Source: Dermacentor variabilis
Taxonomy: Eukaryota; Arthropoda; Arachnida; Ixodida; Ixodidae
Assembly (NCBI RefSeq): GCF_050947875.1
Contig: NC_134568.1
Span: 195,374,853 to 195,438,852, forward strand
Direction: 5' to 3'
DNA: 64,000 nucleotides
The notes under the pieces were generated by a model. The model saw only the letters and a program-made list of their open reading frames with translations, was not told the origin of the DNA and made no database searches. A program made the translations under genes and the position numbers. Shown here piece after piece: positions 45,143 to 57,156 of the stretch (position 1 is the stretch's first letter; each line of letters begins with the position of its first letter).

Positions 45143-45266
45143 CCATCCATCCATCCATCCATCCATCCATCCATCCATCCATCCATCCATCCATCCATCC
45201 ATCCATCCATCCATCCATCCATCCATCCATCCATCCATCCATCCGTCCGTCCGTCCGTCTGTCCGT
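45143..45266. repeat. (ATCC)n then (GTCC)n microsatellite
   Basis: About 25 perfect ATCC units, then five GTCC/GTCT units. The His-Pro-Ser-Ile and Met-Asp-Gly-Trp repeat frames are artefacts. Confidence 0.99.
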
Positions 45267-45339
45267 CCTCTTTCGTCGACCCAGAAACCGAAGTTGTCTT
45301 ACCACATTGGGCCACTAAGTATGTACTTCTTGTCGTAAT

Positions 45340-45900
45340 GCCATCATGGTCGTTCCATCGTAGTGATTCCAGCTCGTGATCCGATTCTCGTCATGCAGTC
45401 GTCATGCAGTCGTCATGCATTCGTTATAACACCACCATCCTGATGCAGTCGTAGTCGTTCCAACGTCCTCACTCCAGCCTTCGCTATTCGGCTCTCGTCG
45501 TGCTGTCGTCGTCACGCCATCGTCGTCATGCAGTATTTGTGATATAGTTGTCACGCCATCGTCGTGATACACTCGCCGTCATCCCATTGTCTTCATACCG
45601 TTGCCATGTCACTGTCGTCATACAGTCGTGATCATGCAAACGTCATACCATCGTGGTGATGCCGTCGTTGTCGTTTCATCGTCGTCATTCTAGCGTTCTC
45701 GTCCCACTCTCACCATGCCGTCGTCATCACTCTGTCATTTTACCGTAATCATCACGTCACTAACCCCATCCGGTTGTCGTCATCCCATCATCGTCATTTT
45801 GCCTTTGTCGTTGAATCGACGTCATTCCTTCTTCGCCAATTCATGATCATCTCTGCGTCGTTGTCCTAGACTCATCGTCATGCCGTCATGCTCATGAACT
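45340..45900. repeat. Degenerate GTCGTCATGCC minisatellite
   Basis: Over ~560 bp the motif CGTCGTCAT(G/A/C)C(C/A)(G/A)T recurs roughly every 12-18 bases with variants (for example TCGTCATGCAGTCGTCATGC at 45,390). There are very few purine runs on this strand. It directly follows the ATCC/GTCC microsatellite and may have grown out of it. Confidence 0.75.
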
Positions 45901-46479
45901 ACCTTGGCATGGGAGTGTCATAGCAAAGTGGGCCGATACCGGAAAGATTGTATGTCGCACATAGCTGAAGCAACAAAAGTCTCATAATGACAAGCATAGA
46001 TTCTAAATAAATGTATCTTCAGTAATACGGTGTGTTATTGCATTGCTTGAAGGCTAATCACATTACTGTCGGCAGCCATCGTAAGATTGGTTGGTACTAC
46101 GCAGACAAGCATTAGTGGTGCATGCAAGGTAACGTTTAACATTAACTCATCACTCTTGTTGGACTACATGTTGAAGATATTAAACATTCGCCATCAACAT
46201 CACCGCTAACTGTCGTCAATCAAAGCAAACAAGACATAAAGCTTTGCCTACATCGATTCCCGCAGTGCGTGGGATCCGCATTTTTCTTTTTGCTTTGAAA
46301 ACGAATAGCATTGCCTACATTGAGCAGAATTTCTTATTGAATTAGCTGACAAGAGGCGAGGAGCAAGCTCAAATGGAGAAGGTTTCGATGGGGCCGAGCC
46401 AGCACAGTGAAAGTACATAACCGGATGAAGAGGGTGGTGCCAGCGTATGCGATTTATTCGCTTCTCCTTACTTAGCTTG

Positions 46480-46640
46480 ACGTGGCTGGTCGAAAATCGC
46501 AGCGGCTTGCAATTTTTGGCTTGCAAGTTTCTTCGTCGTTGTGTCGTCTTTTCACCGTGTGTTCGTCCTTGTTAGCGCTACCTTCAGTTTTAAAGAATGC
46601 ATCACCAACTACCCCAGCACCAAGTTTTATTGAGGCTTGC
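46480..46640. repeat. Retroelement-like 3' segment
   Basis: TCGTCGTTGTGTCGTCTTTTC, then GTGTTCGTCCTTGTTAGCGCT, resembles the untranslated end of the Penelope-like element (GTCGTCTTCGCAGTCCTTGT, CCTTCGCGCTG) read from 39,360 to 39,300. Similarity is partial and judged by eye. Confidence 0.3.
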
Positions 46641-46924
46641 AACGGAACGTTGAAAATGCCGCTAGAACGGGTCCTCAACAACGAAGTTCCGAAACGTTCC
46701 GAAAGGGCTCGATGACGTTATACTGCCACGGAAAAATGTTTATTATACGCCAATAAATCCATGCTCCCCGGCCACTCCGAGTTGCTATTGCCAAAGCAAT
46801 CCGCGGGCAGCCATCTTCTATTCCTTTCGGAACGAGGCAGTCACCGGCTATAGAGAAAAAAAATCAGTTTTGTTCACCATGTTAATGCATCTTTAACCAG
46901 TGCACGCCACTTTGACGCGGTGTG

Positions 46925-47215
46925 TTCTTGCGGTTTTGTGACGTCCCGTAACTGACAGGCGAAGTGGGCGCCGCCCGAAAACGTTTGCTCAATGGCAGAG
47001 TATTATGACGAAAAAGGCGTCCAATCAAAAAATAATAATTTTTCTTTCGTTCGGTCTAATCATGCATAATCAGCGTGCACACATAATATCAGATGGGGCG
47101 TTTTCGGGGTTTTCGTGACGTCGCATGAGAGACAGGCGAAGGGGAGTGGCGCGAAAATTTTGCGACCAATCATGGAGGGCTGATTGCAGAATAGGAATAG
47201 AAAGGTTGGTGTAGC
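46925..47215. repeat. Pair of ~60-bp direct repeats, ~170 bp apart
   Basis: GGTTTTGTGACGTCCCGTAAC with TGACAGGCGAAGTGGGCGCC and CCCGAAAA (46,932-46,981) recurs as GGTTTTCGTGACGTCGCATG with AGACAGGCGAAGGGGAGTGG and CGCGAAAA (47,107-47,156). Each is followed by a CCAAT-type or CAAT stretch. TGACGTC is a CRE-like palindrome. The end TTACGTTATAGCGCCCC looks like an element terminus. Confidence 0.6.
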
Positions 47216-47398
47216 TTTACGTTATAGCGCCCCAAAAGCATGGGTGAAAGCATACTTCTCCACAGTAATGGACTTCGTGCGGAGAAGACCACTTCTGTGA
47301 TTCTCTTCGTCTTATTGGGGGCTGCCTGCATATTTGAAGCACGTAGTATATGCGCGTCCAGGGGCTCTCATTCAGTCGCGCTGTCAAGACACGTAAGC

Positions 47399-47735
47399 CT
47401 AAGAGCATCTGATGCCTCGCAACGCAGTGTGTGGTGTACGCGCTACACCTTCAGCACTTGTGATGAATAATCGCGAGGTAGTGGCACGACAAGTTTTGCA
47501 TTTCGAAGGCAGTTGTAGAGCAGAAAACGCAGACAGGTTGGTGCGGTATCGAGGCTTCAACCTATCTGTAGGGTCTATAATAATTTCAGGCATGTCGGCA
47601 GCTATGCAGATGTTGTCAAAGATGGCACAAATGCAGCTGGAAGCGGGCAACTGGTTCTCGAAAGTATCAGCAGGGAGCACTTCGGTAGGTCGCACGAAGT
47701 ACACGAGCACCATAAGCTCCACATGTGTCAGCTAA
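47399..47735. other. Overlapping open frames on both strands, unassigned
   Basis: A 107-codon frame exists on each strand (plus 47,412-47,735, minus 47,722-47,399). The minus frame includes VYFVRPTEVLPADTF, then DMPEIIIDPTDRLKPRYRTN, which looks more protein-like. No family, splice sites or repeat relatives are recognised, and at most one can be real. Confidence 0.2.
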
Positions 47736-48002
47736 ATTTCGTGTACGAGCCGCGCTCAAGGCAATTACTTAAAATAGGTGCATCGGCTATGTTTTCCATT
47801 GATTCGTCTGGTTTTCATGGCGCAATAAAGCTACTCAGTCTCAACACTGGGCCTCGTATATGACTCGTCGTGTAAACGGCGCAATGCCCAGATATACAAT
47901 ACATGTGTGATAAGACATAGTACAGCTCTCAGCGACAATGAAACAGGCGCTTTCGTTCAATAAACCTTCACAAGATACAGAAAAACATATGAAAACTAAA
48001 GA

Positions 48003-48075
48003 AATAGGGGTAACCAGAGGATGTCTCTGACTGGCTACCCTGGTACTAAGGAAAGAATGAAATAAAGTAAATACA
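48003..48075 (+). repeat. Fragment of the GGTTAAC/TTGGCTAC repeat family
   Basis: TAGGGGTAACCAGAGGATGTC, then CTGACTGGCTACCCTGG and an AGGAAAGAATG purine segment, follow the order seen at 9465-9545. Confidence 0.45.
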
Positions 48076-48197
48076 ATAAGAGACAGAGAAAAATGAAGTG
48101 AACAAAAAAGCAAAAATTGGGGGCAAGTTAAAATACTGGCACACAGTGTCACACACAGTGTCAGAATGAGAAGAAAGAGGGGCCCGATTTTTATTAT

Positions 48198-48378
48198 TCA
48201 TATCATGAGAAGCGAACAAAGACACCAAGGAAAACACAGGGGAAATTACTTGTACTGACTAATTGAATTAAAGAAATGATAAATTAATGGCAATGAAAGT
48301 AGATGAAGAAACAGCTTGCCGCAGGTCGGGAACGATCCCACATCTTCGTATTACGCGTGCGATGCTCTAACACGGTGT
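48198..48378 (-). mobile_element. Ruka-like SINE, copy 3
   Basis: Minus strand: head with ATCGCACGCGTAATACGAAG, B-box GTGGGATCGTTCCCGACCTG, then CGGCAAGCTGTTTCTTCATC, TTAATTTATCATTTCTTTAA, AATTTCCCCTGTGTTTTCC and TTGGTGTCTTTGTTCGCTTC. It retains most of the body and tail; the 5' end is cut. Confidence 0.85.
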
Positions 48379-49129
48379 CGCAGTTTCACAGAGTCACAGT
48401 TTGCCGCACAATCCGGTCTGTTTTAAATAACGCAGTACTAAACCCCCAAATTCTTTCCCGCTCTCTTTGGGCTAACGCAGATGCCTGTCAGCTTGTGACA
48501 ACTTGAATTTAATTCGCCCTACCTAGCTCAACCTCCCACACGTTACGTTATAAACTAACATGTTTTTTATTCAGTTCAAAATTTGTCATGGCTGGAAAAA
48601 CCTATAGGTTAGCCAAATTATGTTTTTCGCGTACAAACTACCTAAGCTTCCCTGTGATCAAGGGAAGGTTTGTTTTTGTGATCTGTCTTCTCTCTTTCTG
48701 TGTCGTATTTTCCGATAAAGCAGAGCTCCAGAGCATGAGCGCTTAGGTGAGAAAATGAAAATTTCGCTTTCACCGGTTAACACGTATCGCGAGCGCGAGT
48801 CGTGACTTGTGTCGCGACACAGGACTTGCGAAAGGTTTCTTCTACTTGTTTACCGAGTCTAACGATCTACTTTATTTCCTTGTAACGTCTCACCCAGCCG
48901 CCGAAATATTGTGCTTCGATGGTTACAATGCATCTCGGACGTAATCATTCAGAGAAGCATGAAAAGAATTAGCGGATGTGAGAATCAACGTACCAATGGA
49001 ATCCGATGCCACAAAACTTGATCAGAGGAAAAAGTGTTTGGCCAACAATAGAATGAATGAATGAATGAACGGGCCGCTTTAGGTGCCCCACTTCTGTCGC
49101 CTTTGCTCAAAGTCGATCTCTCTCCTTTT

Positions 49130-49350
49130 TCTCTCTTTCTGTCCTTCTTTCCCGCGCGCACCGCCGTCTCTCGCGCCGGTGCCGGGAGGGCGCGATTGCC
49201 GGCCTAATCGCTTAATCACCGCTAACGCCCGAACGTGACCGGGGCGGCGGCGTAGCGGCGTTGCCGTTCGAACCTTTGCGCGATCGATGCCCGCAGCCAC
49301 GCGTTGTGTGTTCTGCTCCGCTGGGGTCCCGGCCGCCTCGTCCCACCCGA
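49130..49350. promoter_or_regulatory. CpG-rich block (possible promoter)
   Basis: High density of CG dinucleotides (GGGGCGGCGGCGTAGCGGCG, GCGCGATCGATGCC) against an A/T-rich background. No TATA box and no clear exon. A minus-strand frame of 73 codons is GC-driven. It could be a CpG island or a remnant of a GC-rich repeat. A GAAT run (49,050-49,069) precedes it. Confidence 0.25.
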
Positions 49351-49944
49351 ATTGTTTCTGGGTGCTGCGTCGAAGTGTTTAAGCCCGATTAAAGCCTGCA
49401 ACAGTTTTTAATCGCGCCTTCTTTCGCGACGTTTCACGATTATCATCGCAAATTAGTGCGAAACGGCACTTCACGGAGGTAATGGTTTCGATTAAAAACT
49501 AAGAAACATAAAAACAGAGAAAAGAAAAGAAATAACTGCGAGTGCGCGGAAGGCGAGAACGGGTTGCATTGAAAGGCCGCTTATAACCTCCTCCACTGGT
49601 ATAATTTTTTCGTTCTTTTGCTTATTACATCGTCCTTCTACTGCGTGAAAGGAAGCCATAATAAAAGAAGACAAAGAAAACGCGTAGACAGTGGTGCATG
49701 CCTTCTTCTAGGAAGCCTGTGTAAATTGTGTTAAGCAGAGTATTAAAAACGTGGCGCACTTTCGCTTTCTTCCAGCGTCAAATAATGGCGATTGAGTCGA
49801 GAGAAGTGTCGAACGAAACGAAAAGCTTGTAAGCTTCACGAATTTATCGCGAGACGCTTTAACGTATGTTGGTTAACGCGTGCCTCACGACTCTCTTTTA
49901 ATCCCTGTATCCGCTCTCCCCAAGTGCAAGGTAACAAACAGGAC

Positions 49945-50010
49945 ATGCATCTGCATGGTTAACCTGTCTGCCTTTTCTTTCCCCTTAGATTCTCTCTCTC
50001 TCTCTCTTTC
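49945..50010 (-). repeat. Fragment of the GGTTAAC repeat family with CT run
   Basis: Minus strand GGGGAAAGAAAAGGCAGACAGG then TTAACCATGCAGATGCATG, matching the 9465-9790 order, next to a TCTC run (49,989-50,015). 50,020-51,450 shows nothing else I can support. Confidence 0.45.
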
Positions 50011-51479
50011 TCTCAACTCTCGCGCAATACTAAGCTTCCTTATCCTCGTTTTCGATTGAGTTTTATTTTTCGTTGGTCTCGCATTTGCAGTTGCTGGTCA
50101 AGGCCCTCGACAGCCACCACACGTTGTGACTTGAAACAGGGACGAAAACCATGAACGACGTGTCGTAGGCAGCGTTCTTTGTACGAGCACTTTAAGAAAT
50201 GAGCGCTTGAATTTTATGAAGTTAGCCTCGCAGATAACATTCGTTCATTAGATTCTGCGGAGATCATGGAGGCTGATAGCATTATCCCAACATATTAAAT
50301 TAAGGTATTAAGCAGACCGCTTTAACGTCGGTCCGGTCGTTTCGCACACCGTTTATATATACGTAGCAATTAAATTAGGCGCTTTGGAATGAAGCAAATT
50401 TACGGTAGTCGAAAGTATTGCTGCCACTTTTTGTACCCTCCCAGCAACAAACTACTGGATCTGATATTTCCGTAATCTGCACTTATATCGTTTTATTCTT
50501 GGTTTTACAGAGCTATGTTACTCTGGTCGCTTGGTGGGTGAAATGATTCACTCCGGCACAGAGCCTTCGCCGACTATTTTATTTCTCACTTGCACTGAAC
50601 TTTCATAAATTGAAACGGAACTAGCGAGTTTCGATAAACGAAATGTTTTGCATCGTTTGTTTTGATTTTTTTCTTAAGAGGAGGTACCAGTTCCCGTATT
50701 ATTTTGTCGTGACCTTCACGATTTCGTCACAAAAGGCCTATGATACATAAATGTGAGCCCCATTTGTCATGATTGTAGCTCGACAGTGGTAACAGTAAGT
50801 CACTACCCCATGGACTGCACATCAAGTTTATTTATAATTTTGCTGGTACCGTAAGTATATATATGCGCCCTTCTTGGCGATCTCGAGACAACTCCCGTGT
50901 CTTAGTAATTGCATGTATAATCGGTTTAAGTGATCGGTTTGCCGATAGAGAGAGAGAGCAAATTTTTATAATGGAGCAAGTGAAGTGTTTTTCGCCTTTG
51001 GTGGGCAGTTTCCTCATTCCAGGAAACCACGGAGCCTGGCTTACGTCTGTCACAGTCAGAGCACACCCTTTGTGCCGTCATTTCACTGAAGGTTAGCCTA
51101 ACCGGCGCAGGCGAGACCTATATCGGCACACGCCTTGCATCAGCCGTCCTACCGATATAGTCTAGTCCAGTCAATGTGTTTCAGCAGCGCTTCCTGTGAA
51201 GAGGAACATTTTCACCGCGTTGAACGAAAATTTATTCGCCTCACTTCATTTGCTTCATTTTCCAAGGAACACTGTCTAATAATTACCGGAAAGTGGGTCA
51301 CTTCCAATAAGAGAGGGAAAGAAAGAGTGGGGGGCAAAAGCGGGCGTTCCAGGAAAGCCCGTTATTATTGCCCACTCGTGCTTTTTTTCTTCTTACGTCT
51401 TCGTTTTTATTTTAGGGAGCAGGGTTGAAAGGGGGAGAGGTGGAACCGTTGTTTCCCTTCAGTAACGACCATCGCTGGC

Positions 51480-52110
51480 GGACGTACGCGGGCGTCTGGC
51501 CTGCAAAGGCGATATAGTTTCTGTTTGGTTGCTCATCTGGCGAGAGCCTTGAAGCAGGGCTCATTAAGTGGCGGCCGAGTATTTGCGGAAGCCGGCGCTC
51601 CGTCCCAGTGCGGCATCAGCAACGCTGTGCTTTGAAGTGTAAACAATCGTGGAATGAGCTTCGGCCAACACACAGTCGGGGAATGCCTTTCGGCTGTGTC
51701 GGCGGCCCTATAGGTTTAAGAATTTGGGGAACGCTAGTCTTTTCTTGTGGCGGCAGCAGCCTGCACTCTTCTTTGTTTCGACCGCCTAGAGTTCGTCTTG
51801 CGTTCTCTTTCACTTTCCCGGCTTTCTTTTTCTTCGTCCAGGAATGCTACTATCGGACCTGCGTTGCCTCTCGCCTCCCACTTCGCCGCTCGCTCCGCAC
51901 GTTCTTTTATCTCCCTCTCGCCCATACTCTTGCCTGAGGCCGCTCGCTGGTGTTTCTGTAGCGCGCAGCGCCTTTTCCCCGCGTTTTGTGTTGTACGCGT
52001 CTTTCTTTCGTGAAGCTTATAGCGGCAGCGCTGCGATCTTGGATCGGGCTCTTGAGGGAAGGGAACAAAGCAGCTGGCCGACACTCAGCACGGAGATGCA
52101 GCGAAAAGCA
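51480..52110. promoter_or_regulatory. GC-rich, CpG-containing block (possible promoter/5' exon)
   Basis: Base composition shifts to GC-rich with frequent CG and pyrimidine tracts, and open frames appear on both strands by composition. CGTCCAGGAATG near 51,836 could be read as an acceptor-like site, but no donor/acceptor pair is convincing. No protein family recognised. Confidence 0.2.
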
Positions 52111-52199
52111 ATCTCGAGGCACGCGGGATGCCGTCATGTGCTGGGGAATTATAAGCGCTAAAGAAACAAGTAAAATAGTGCGCCAGTCTGTCGTTTCGT

Positions 52200-53220
52200 G
52201 GCAACCGAATAATTTCGTTCCGTCCTCCTTCATTTTATTTTGCTGTCTTTTTTGCTTTCGCTAACCTGGGCGGCGGAAAGAGTCTCACATACCCAGGGCA
52301 CGAACAATATTTAAAACTGCTACAATGTATGCTGCCGAGCAATCTCCTGACAATATTGAATGCGCATTTTATCAAGGCCCAGTAGTAAGCCTGAAACACT
52401 TTTGTGCTGCAATGCAAAAATAACACAAAAAAGCATCCTATATATTTTGCAACTATATAACGCCCGCTAATGCGAAGCAAGGCCTTTGATCCTGAGCGCT
52501 GTGAATTGTGCGTAACTCATTATCCCCAGCCTTTTTTGTAAGCTGCAATGAGCCGTTAGAAAATAAAACGACATATAATTCGCGTGGTTTTGCAGACGTC
52601 GAGCCGCTTTGGCGAAAACTTGAATTTCCGATTTAAAAGGGAACGCCTCCCCCACCCCCTTCCGGCCCCTTTATTAAAAAAAATATGAATGCGTCTTATC
52701 AAAGCACAAGTACCGCCACTGTCAAATCACGGTGCGATAATCTGGATTCCAATGTGGAGGCGGTCACATTAGGCAAAAATTACTCGCTCTTCGTCGACTT
52801 TTTTCGGCAACACGTCCGTTGAGCCGCCAACGAGCATCGAGTGAGGTCAAGAAAGCATCATTAGCCCGCCAACTCCGCGGTGCTCTCGTGACCACATTGC
52901 TTGCTGCGAACTTTTACCACATGCATAAATAGCACAAGCAACAGAAAACAAGAAAAAAGGAAGCAAGTAAAACAAGCTGCGACGAGACAATCTTGCCTGA
53001 ATAAACAAGTAACTCGCAAACAAACAAACGCGTTAGTGTAGTGAAATGCAAGAGAAACTGTAGGCTGAAGGCAACTAGCTACATCAAAGTCAAAATGGGT
53101 GTTTTCTTTGTGACGGGCTTCTTACGCCATCCGACATTGACCGAGTCAGCCATAACAGCATTCTCGAAACTCCGCCATATTTTCGGGTGCGATCGCAGCG
53201 CATGCGGCAACCTCTTGAAG
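52200..53220. other. Unassigned stretch
   Basis: No recognisable gene, SINE or tandem repeat. Confidence 0.5.
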
Positions 53221-53225
53221 CCAAA

Positions 53226-53443
53226 AAATAAATTACCGGGTTTTACGTGCGAAAACCAACATACCATCATGAGGCACGCCGTATACTTGCGGACTCTGAA
53301 TTAATTTGGCAGTACGGGGCTTGTTAACGTGCACCCAGTGCAGGAGTATTTTTACATTTCGCTCCCCATTAAAGATGCGGCCGCCGCGACCGGAATTTGC
53401 TTCCGCGCTTTCGGGCTTAGCAGCGCAACACCGAAGCCGTCTT
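53226..53443 (-). mobile_element. tRNA-derived SINE copy 4
   Basis: Minus strand: head ACGGCTTCGGTGTTGCGCTG is strongly mutated around the B-box (GAAGCAAATTCCGG). The body CGGCCGCATCTTTAATGGGG and AGCGAAATGTAAAAATACTC follows, ending CCGCAAGTATACGGCGTGCC and ACGTAAAACCCGGTAATTTA. It is older than the 18,343 copy. Confidence 0.75.
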
Positions 53444-53959
53444 GAGGCTCAGACGCAAGGGACAACGGCAACACTCCGCTAGTGCGCTTTCGCCGGCTAC
53501 AAAACACTCGCGACTATCGCAAGTGCCTCGCAATGCATGAACACAACGCATGTTTTGTGGAAAGAGAATTGGTGCCGGCGCTGATTCCAGTTTATAAATA
53601 ATTTGTCGCTGTCGCTAGTCTAGCAGAAGAAAACTTGCTGCTCCTCAGAAAAGCCCATTATTTCTCCGGCGCTACTAGCTTTCGACAGAACTAAATTTAC
53701 GTGTTGATGGAGCTTTGATGCGTATAAGATTTCGCAACGACATGTGTTCCTTAATGTGCAGTTTGCAAGGGAACTGATGCGGGCGCTGAATAGCTATGCT
53801 GCAGCAGCATGCTTTGACAAAAGGAACGGCATGCTGCACACTTTGTAACCACCCTGAATTAGGCTCTGCCCTTCCCGCAATGAGCGGATATGGACATTTC
53901 GTGTCTTAAAATTATGCGTTGAGATTGGTACGGCCGCAGAGGCGGCGTTCCCTTACAAA

Positions 53960-55015
53960 AATGATTTTAGACTGTCTATAGAAAGTCTATAGACTTTTTA
54001 TAGACGACCTTGCCTTTCTATAGATTTGGACTTTTTTTGATACAAAGTCTATAGACTGTCTATAGACAAAAGTAGACAAAGTTTCTATTTCTTTTTGTCT
54101 ATTCGCAGTCTATAGACAGTCTATAGAAAAAAGTCGATATGGTGTTCGTTTCTTTTTTGTCTACTTTCCCACAACAGACACCTATAGACAAAAGTCGATA
54201 CTGCCTCTATTTATTTTTCTCTATCATTTGTCTATAGACTTTCTGTAGACAAAAGTCGATAAGATTTTTATTCCTTTTTGTCTATTCGCAGTCTATAGAC
54301 AGTCTATAGAAAAAAGTTGATGCGGTGTTTCTTTCTGTTTTGTCTACCTCCTCTCTATACGCTACATATAGACGAAAGTCCATACAGCCTCTATTTATTT
54401 TTCTCTGTTATTTGTCTATAGACTTTCTATAGACGAAAGTCGATAAGAATTCTATTTCTTTTTGTCTATACGCAGTCTATAGACGGTCTATAGAAAAAAG
54501 TCTATAAGGTATTTCTTTTTCTCTACTTCTCCTCTGTAGAATACCTATAGACAAAAGTAGATACAGGCTCTATTTATTTTCCCTGTTATTTATCTATAAA
54601 CTTTCTAAAGACGAAAGTTGATAATATTTCAATTTCTTTTTGTCTATTCGCAGTCTATAGACGGTCTATAGAAAAAAGTTGATAAGGTGTTTTTTTTGTC
54701 TACTTCCTCTCTATAGACTTCCTATAGACGAAAGTCGATACAGCCTCTATTTATTTTTCTCTGTTATTTATCTACAGACTTTCTATAGACGAAAGTCGAT
54801 AAGATTTCTATTTCTTTTTGTCTATTCGCTGTCTATAGACAGTCTATATAAAAAAGTCGATAAGGTGTTTGTTTCTTTTTGTCTACTGCCCCTCTACAGA
54901 TACCTATAGACAAAAGTCGATACAGTCTCTCATTATTGTTCATTCTTCGTCTTTAGACTTTCTATAGACGAGAGTCGATAAGGTGTATATTGCTTCTTGT
55001 CTATTCCCAATCTAC
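53960..55015. repeat. ~180-bp higher-order minisatellite of three ~60-bp subunits
   Basis: Unit starts (TCTATAGACTTTCTATAGAC type) fall at 54,048, 54,231, 54,415, 54,593, 54,771 and 54,950, a period of 178-184. Each unit holds three related ~60-bp subunits. Each subunit begins with a doubled CTATAGAC dyad, continues AAAAGTCGATA and ends in a T-rich ...CTATTTCTTTTTGTCTA stretch. GTCTATAGAC is itself a perfect palindrome. There are about five and a half units, with the first degenerate. No gene. Confidence 0.92.
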
Positions 55016-55050
55016 GTAGTTTTTCAAACACGCACATGCATACATTCACA

Positions 55051-55053
<3 letters not shown>

Positions 55054-55149
<96 letters not shown>

Positions 55150-55174
55150 TTATATATATATATATATATATATA
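55054..55174. repeat. (CA)n(TA)n microsatellite
   Basis: CA to about 55,106, then TA with a TACATATTTATA interruption to 55,174. It directly follows the minisatellite. Confidence 0.98.
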
Positions 55175-55279
55175 TTGCTGCGCGACCGGCCGCTCAAGTC
55201 ACATTGCGTGTAATCGCGGACTTCGCGCTCGAAAAAACACTTCTATGGAGCACGCGTTGAACGGAACACTGTATCGTGA

Positions 55280-55500
55280 GTTTCTAATGTTGCTTTACAA
55301 TTTTGCCATTGAGAATGTTCATCTAATTAAGATAATTGAGAAATTAATTAACACTAATTAACTAATCAGGGAATGCAAAAAATTAATCTGAGTGCCTCCA
55401 AGCAATGGTAGACAACATTACCTTGGTTCTCTCCAGCTACGTAGCATTTGCATATCTTAAAACCTGGCTCAAATTAAGTGAAACACCCCGTATACTTCTT
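55280..55500 (-). repeat. Dispersed repeat (GGGTGTTTC family), copy 2
   Basis: Minus strand begins ACGGGGTGTTTCACTTAATT, then GAGCCAGGTTTTAAGATATG, and continues AT-rich with AATTAATTAAC blocks. It corresponds to 16,382-16,640. Confidence 0.5.
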
Positions 55501-56689
55501 TGCAATTCGAATTATTTTCCACGGTTTCCTATATCATCGCCGGTGAAGGCCATAGGGTGGGACGTCACCAATGGTCATGTTAACTTGCGCGAACAGCCCG
55601 TATACCGATTGTGGTAAGGCGTGAGATGAAGCATAAAACAGCCGATACTGTAAAATTCTTATTGCTTCAGGTTTACAAGGCGTCTATAGATTGACAATAA
55701 ACAAACACCGTTAATCTGGGCCCAACCCGTGTACGCTGTAACGAAGCGCCTGCTGGCACCTGTGGATAATACGGAGCTGCGTTTGATATAAGCCACTGAA
55801 GTTGTATACAACTGAGATTGCTGTAGAGCCTATTTGTAGGCTTTAGTATACATATAGTGTATACTTCCGCATTTGTTGACCACATGATATGATCTGCGTA
55901 GACGCTCTCGGCAATCCCAAGACAGGTTCACAGTTGTCAGAGCATCACTTTTGCGGCAGTAGAATAAAGAAAGCAAAACGCCGATCCAGTTATGATAATA
56001 GATGTTAGGAACGCCAACTTCAGCTACGAGTGGATTCTAAACAGGCATCAAGCTAACCGCGCAGAGACTCGTAATGTTTGTAACTGACAACGCGGACTTT
56101 GTGAGTGTGCGATGAACCGATGTCGCGCATGTGGTGTGCGCGTTGTGTGTCGTCCGATTCTCAGATACTTTTCACGTTGTCTTCATATCTCGGCTGCATC
56201 ACTAACATCTGGCGGTTTTTTGTTGACTGATATCCTGCACTATAAACTCATCAAAGTTTCTAATTCGCTTAAAATATGTGCCAAATTCTTTGAGCCCACC
56301 CAATATTTCGCCGGCGGTATTCCTGCGCAGCCACGCATATGAGTACCTCATTGCCGTACTGATTGCTTTGACCTATCATCGGAGCGGAAAATTAGCACTA
56401 ACGTACGTGCGGGCATCACATTTGGCGGTACGCTGGAAGATATTCTACAAATGCGCTGTATATATCATCGTCGCTGGCGATAATGCGTCTGAAGCGTCCG
56501 AAGGGCCCTGTAACGGTTTTTACAAACAGCGCATTCATCCATCCACACGATAGCCCACAGCGTTTGTAATACAACCTGCCAGCGCATTTCCTTCGTCCAT
56601 GAAAAAAGCTGAAAGATGGAAAAGAAAAGCAACCCGTTCCGGCGCGCATGGCGCGCAGAGAAACAGACAAAAAAAAAAAAGAAAAAGGC

Positions 56690-56914
56690 GCTCACACTCC
56701 TCGGCGCGCGCACGCCCCGCGCGCGGCACTCCTGCGCATGCGCAGAGATCTTGCGCATGGGCGGTGGTGCGCCGTCTCTCCGCGTCAATTTGAATTTTCA
56801 ACGAGTGCGCCAGGCACGTAAACGCTTGTAGCGGTGTGCGGTGTCTGCCTGCACGTTGGTGTCTGTGTATGCGTGTCTTCTTTGTGGCATCGCACGTCAA
56901 CTTCACTGAACGGT
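56690..56914 (+). promoter_or_regulatory. CpG-rich promoter-like region with NRF-1-type palindrome and donor
   Basis: GC-rich DNA with many CG steps. TGCGCATGCGCA at 56,733-56,744 is a perfect palindrome matching the NRF-1 consensus, and a second GCGCATGGGCG lies 12 bases on. Downstream, GAACG|GTAAGC at 56,912 is a reasonable splice donor. A TATA-less CpG promoter with a short noncoding exon reading toward the THAP domain at 57,157 fits these signs but is inferred. Confidence 0.4.
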
Positions 56915-57156
56915 AAGCTTTAGCAAAGATGTTTGGCGTCAATAGCTCATGATTATGTGCGCGCATTTCGTAGCGCGAACCGGATGGATGTAGCGCAGGC
57001 GACTCGGGTATGGGCACCCTGCAATGAAGTTTGGCCTGTACATGTCGCGCCACCTAGCAGCGGCGGTGAGCACCCGCGGGTAGGCCCTCACCGTCATTTC
57101 ACTATTGTCCGTGGTGCCCTCAGGCCCGCCTGAAAGCCTGCTTTTCCAATTTTCCA

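Noticed and set aside
45042..45379. Ile-His-Pro-Ser and Met-Asp-Gly-Trp repeat proteins
   Set aside because: Translation of (ATCC)n in all frames.
53960..55015. CRISPR array
   Set aside because: Regular spacing is due to tandem repetition of the whole unit; there are no unique spacers, no cas genes, and the genome is eukaryotic.
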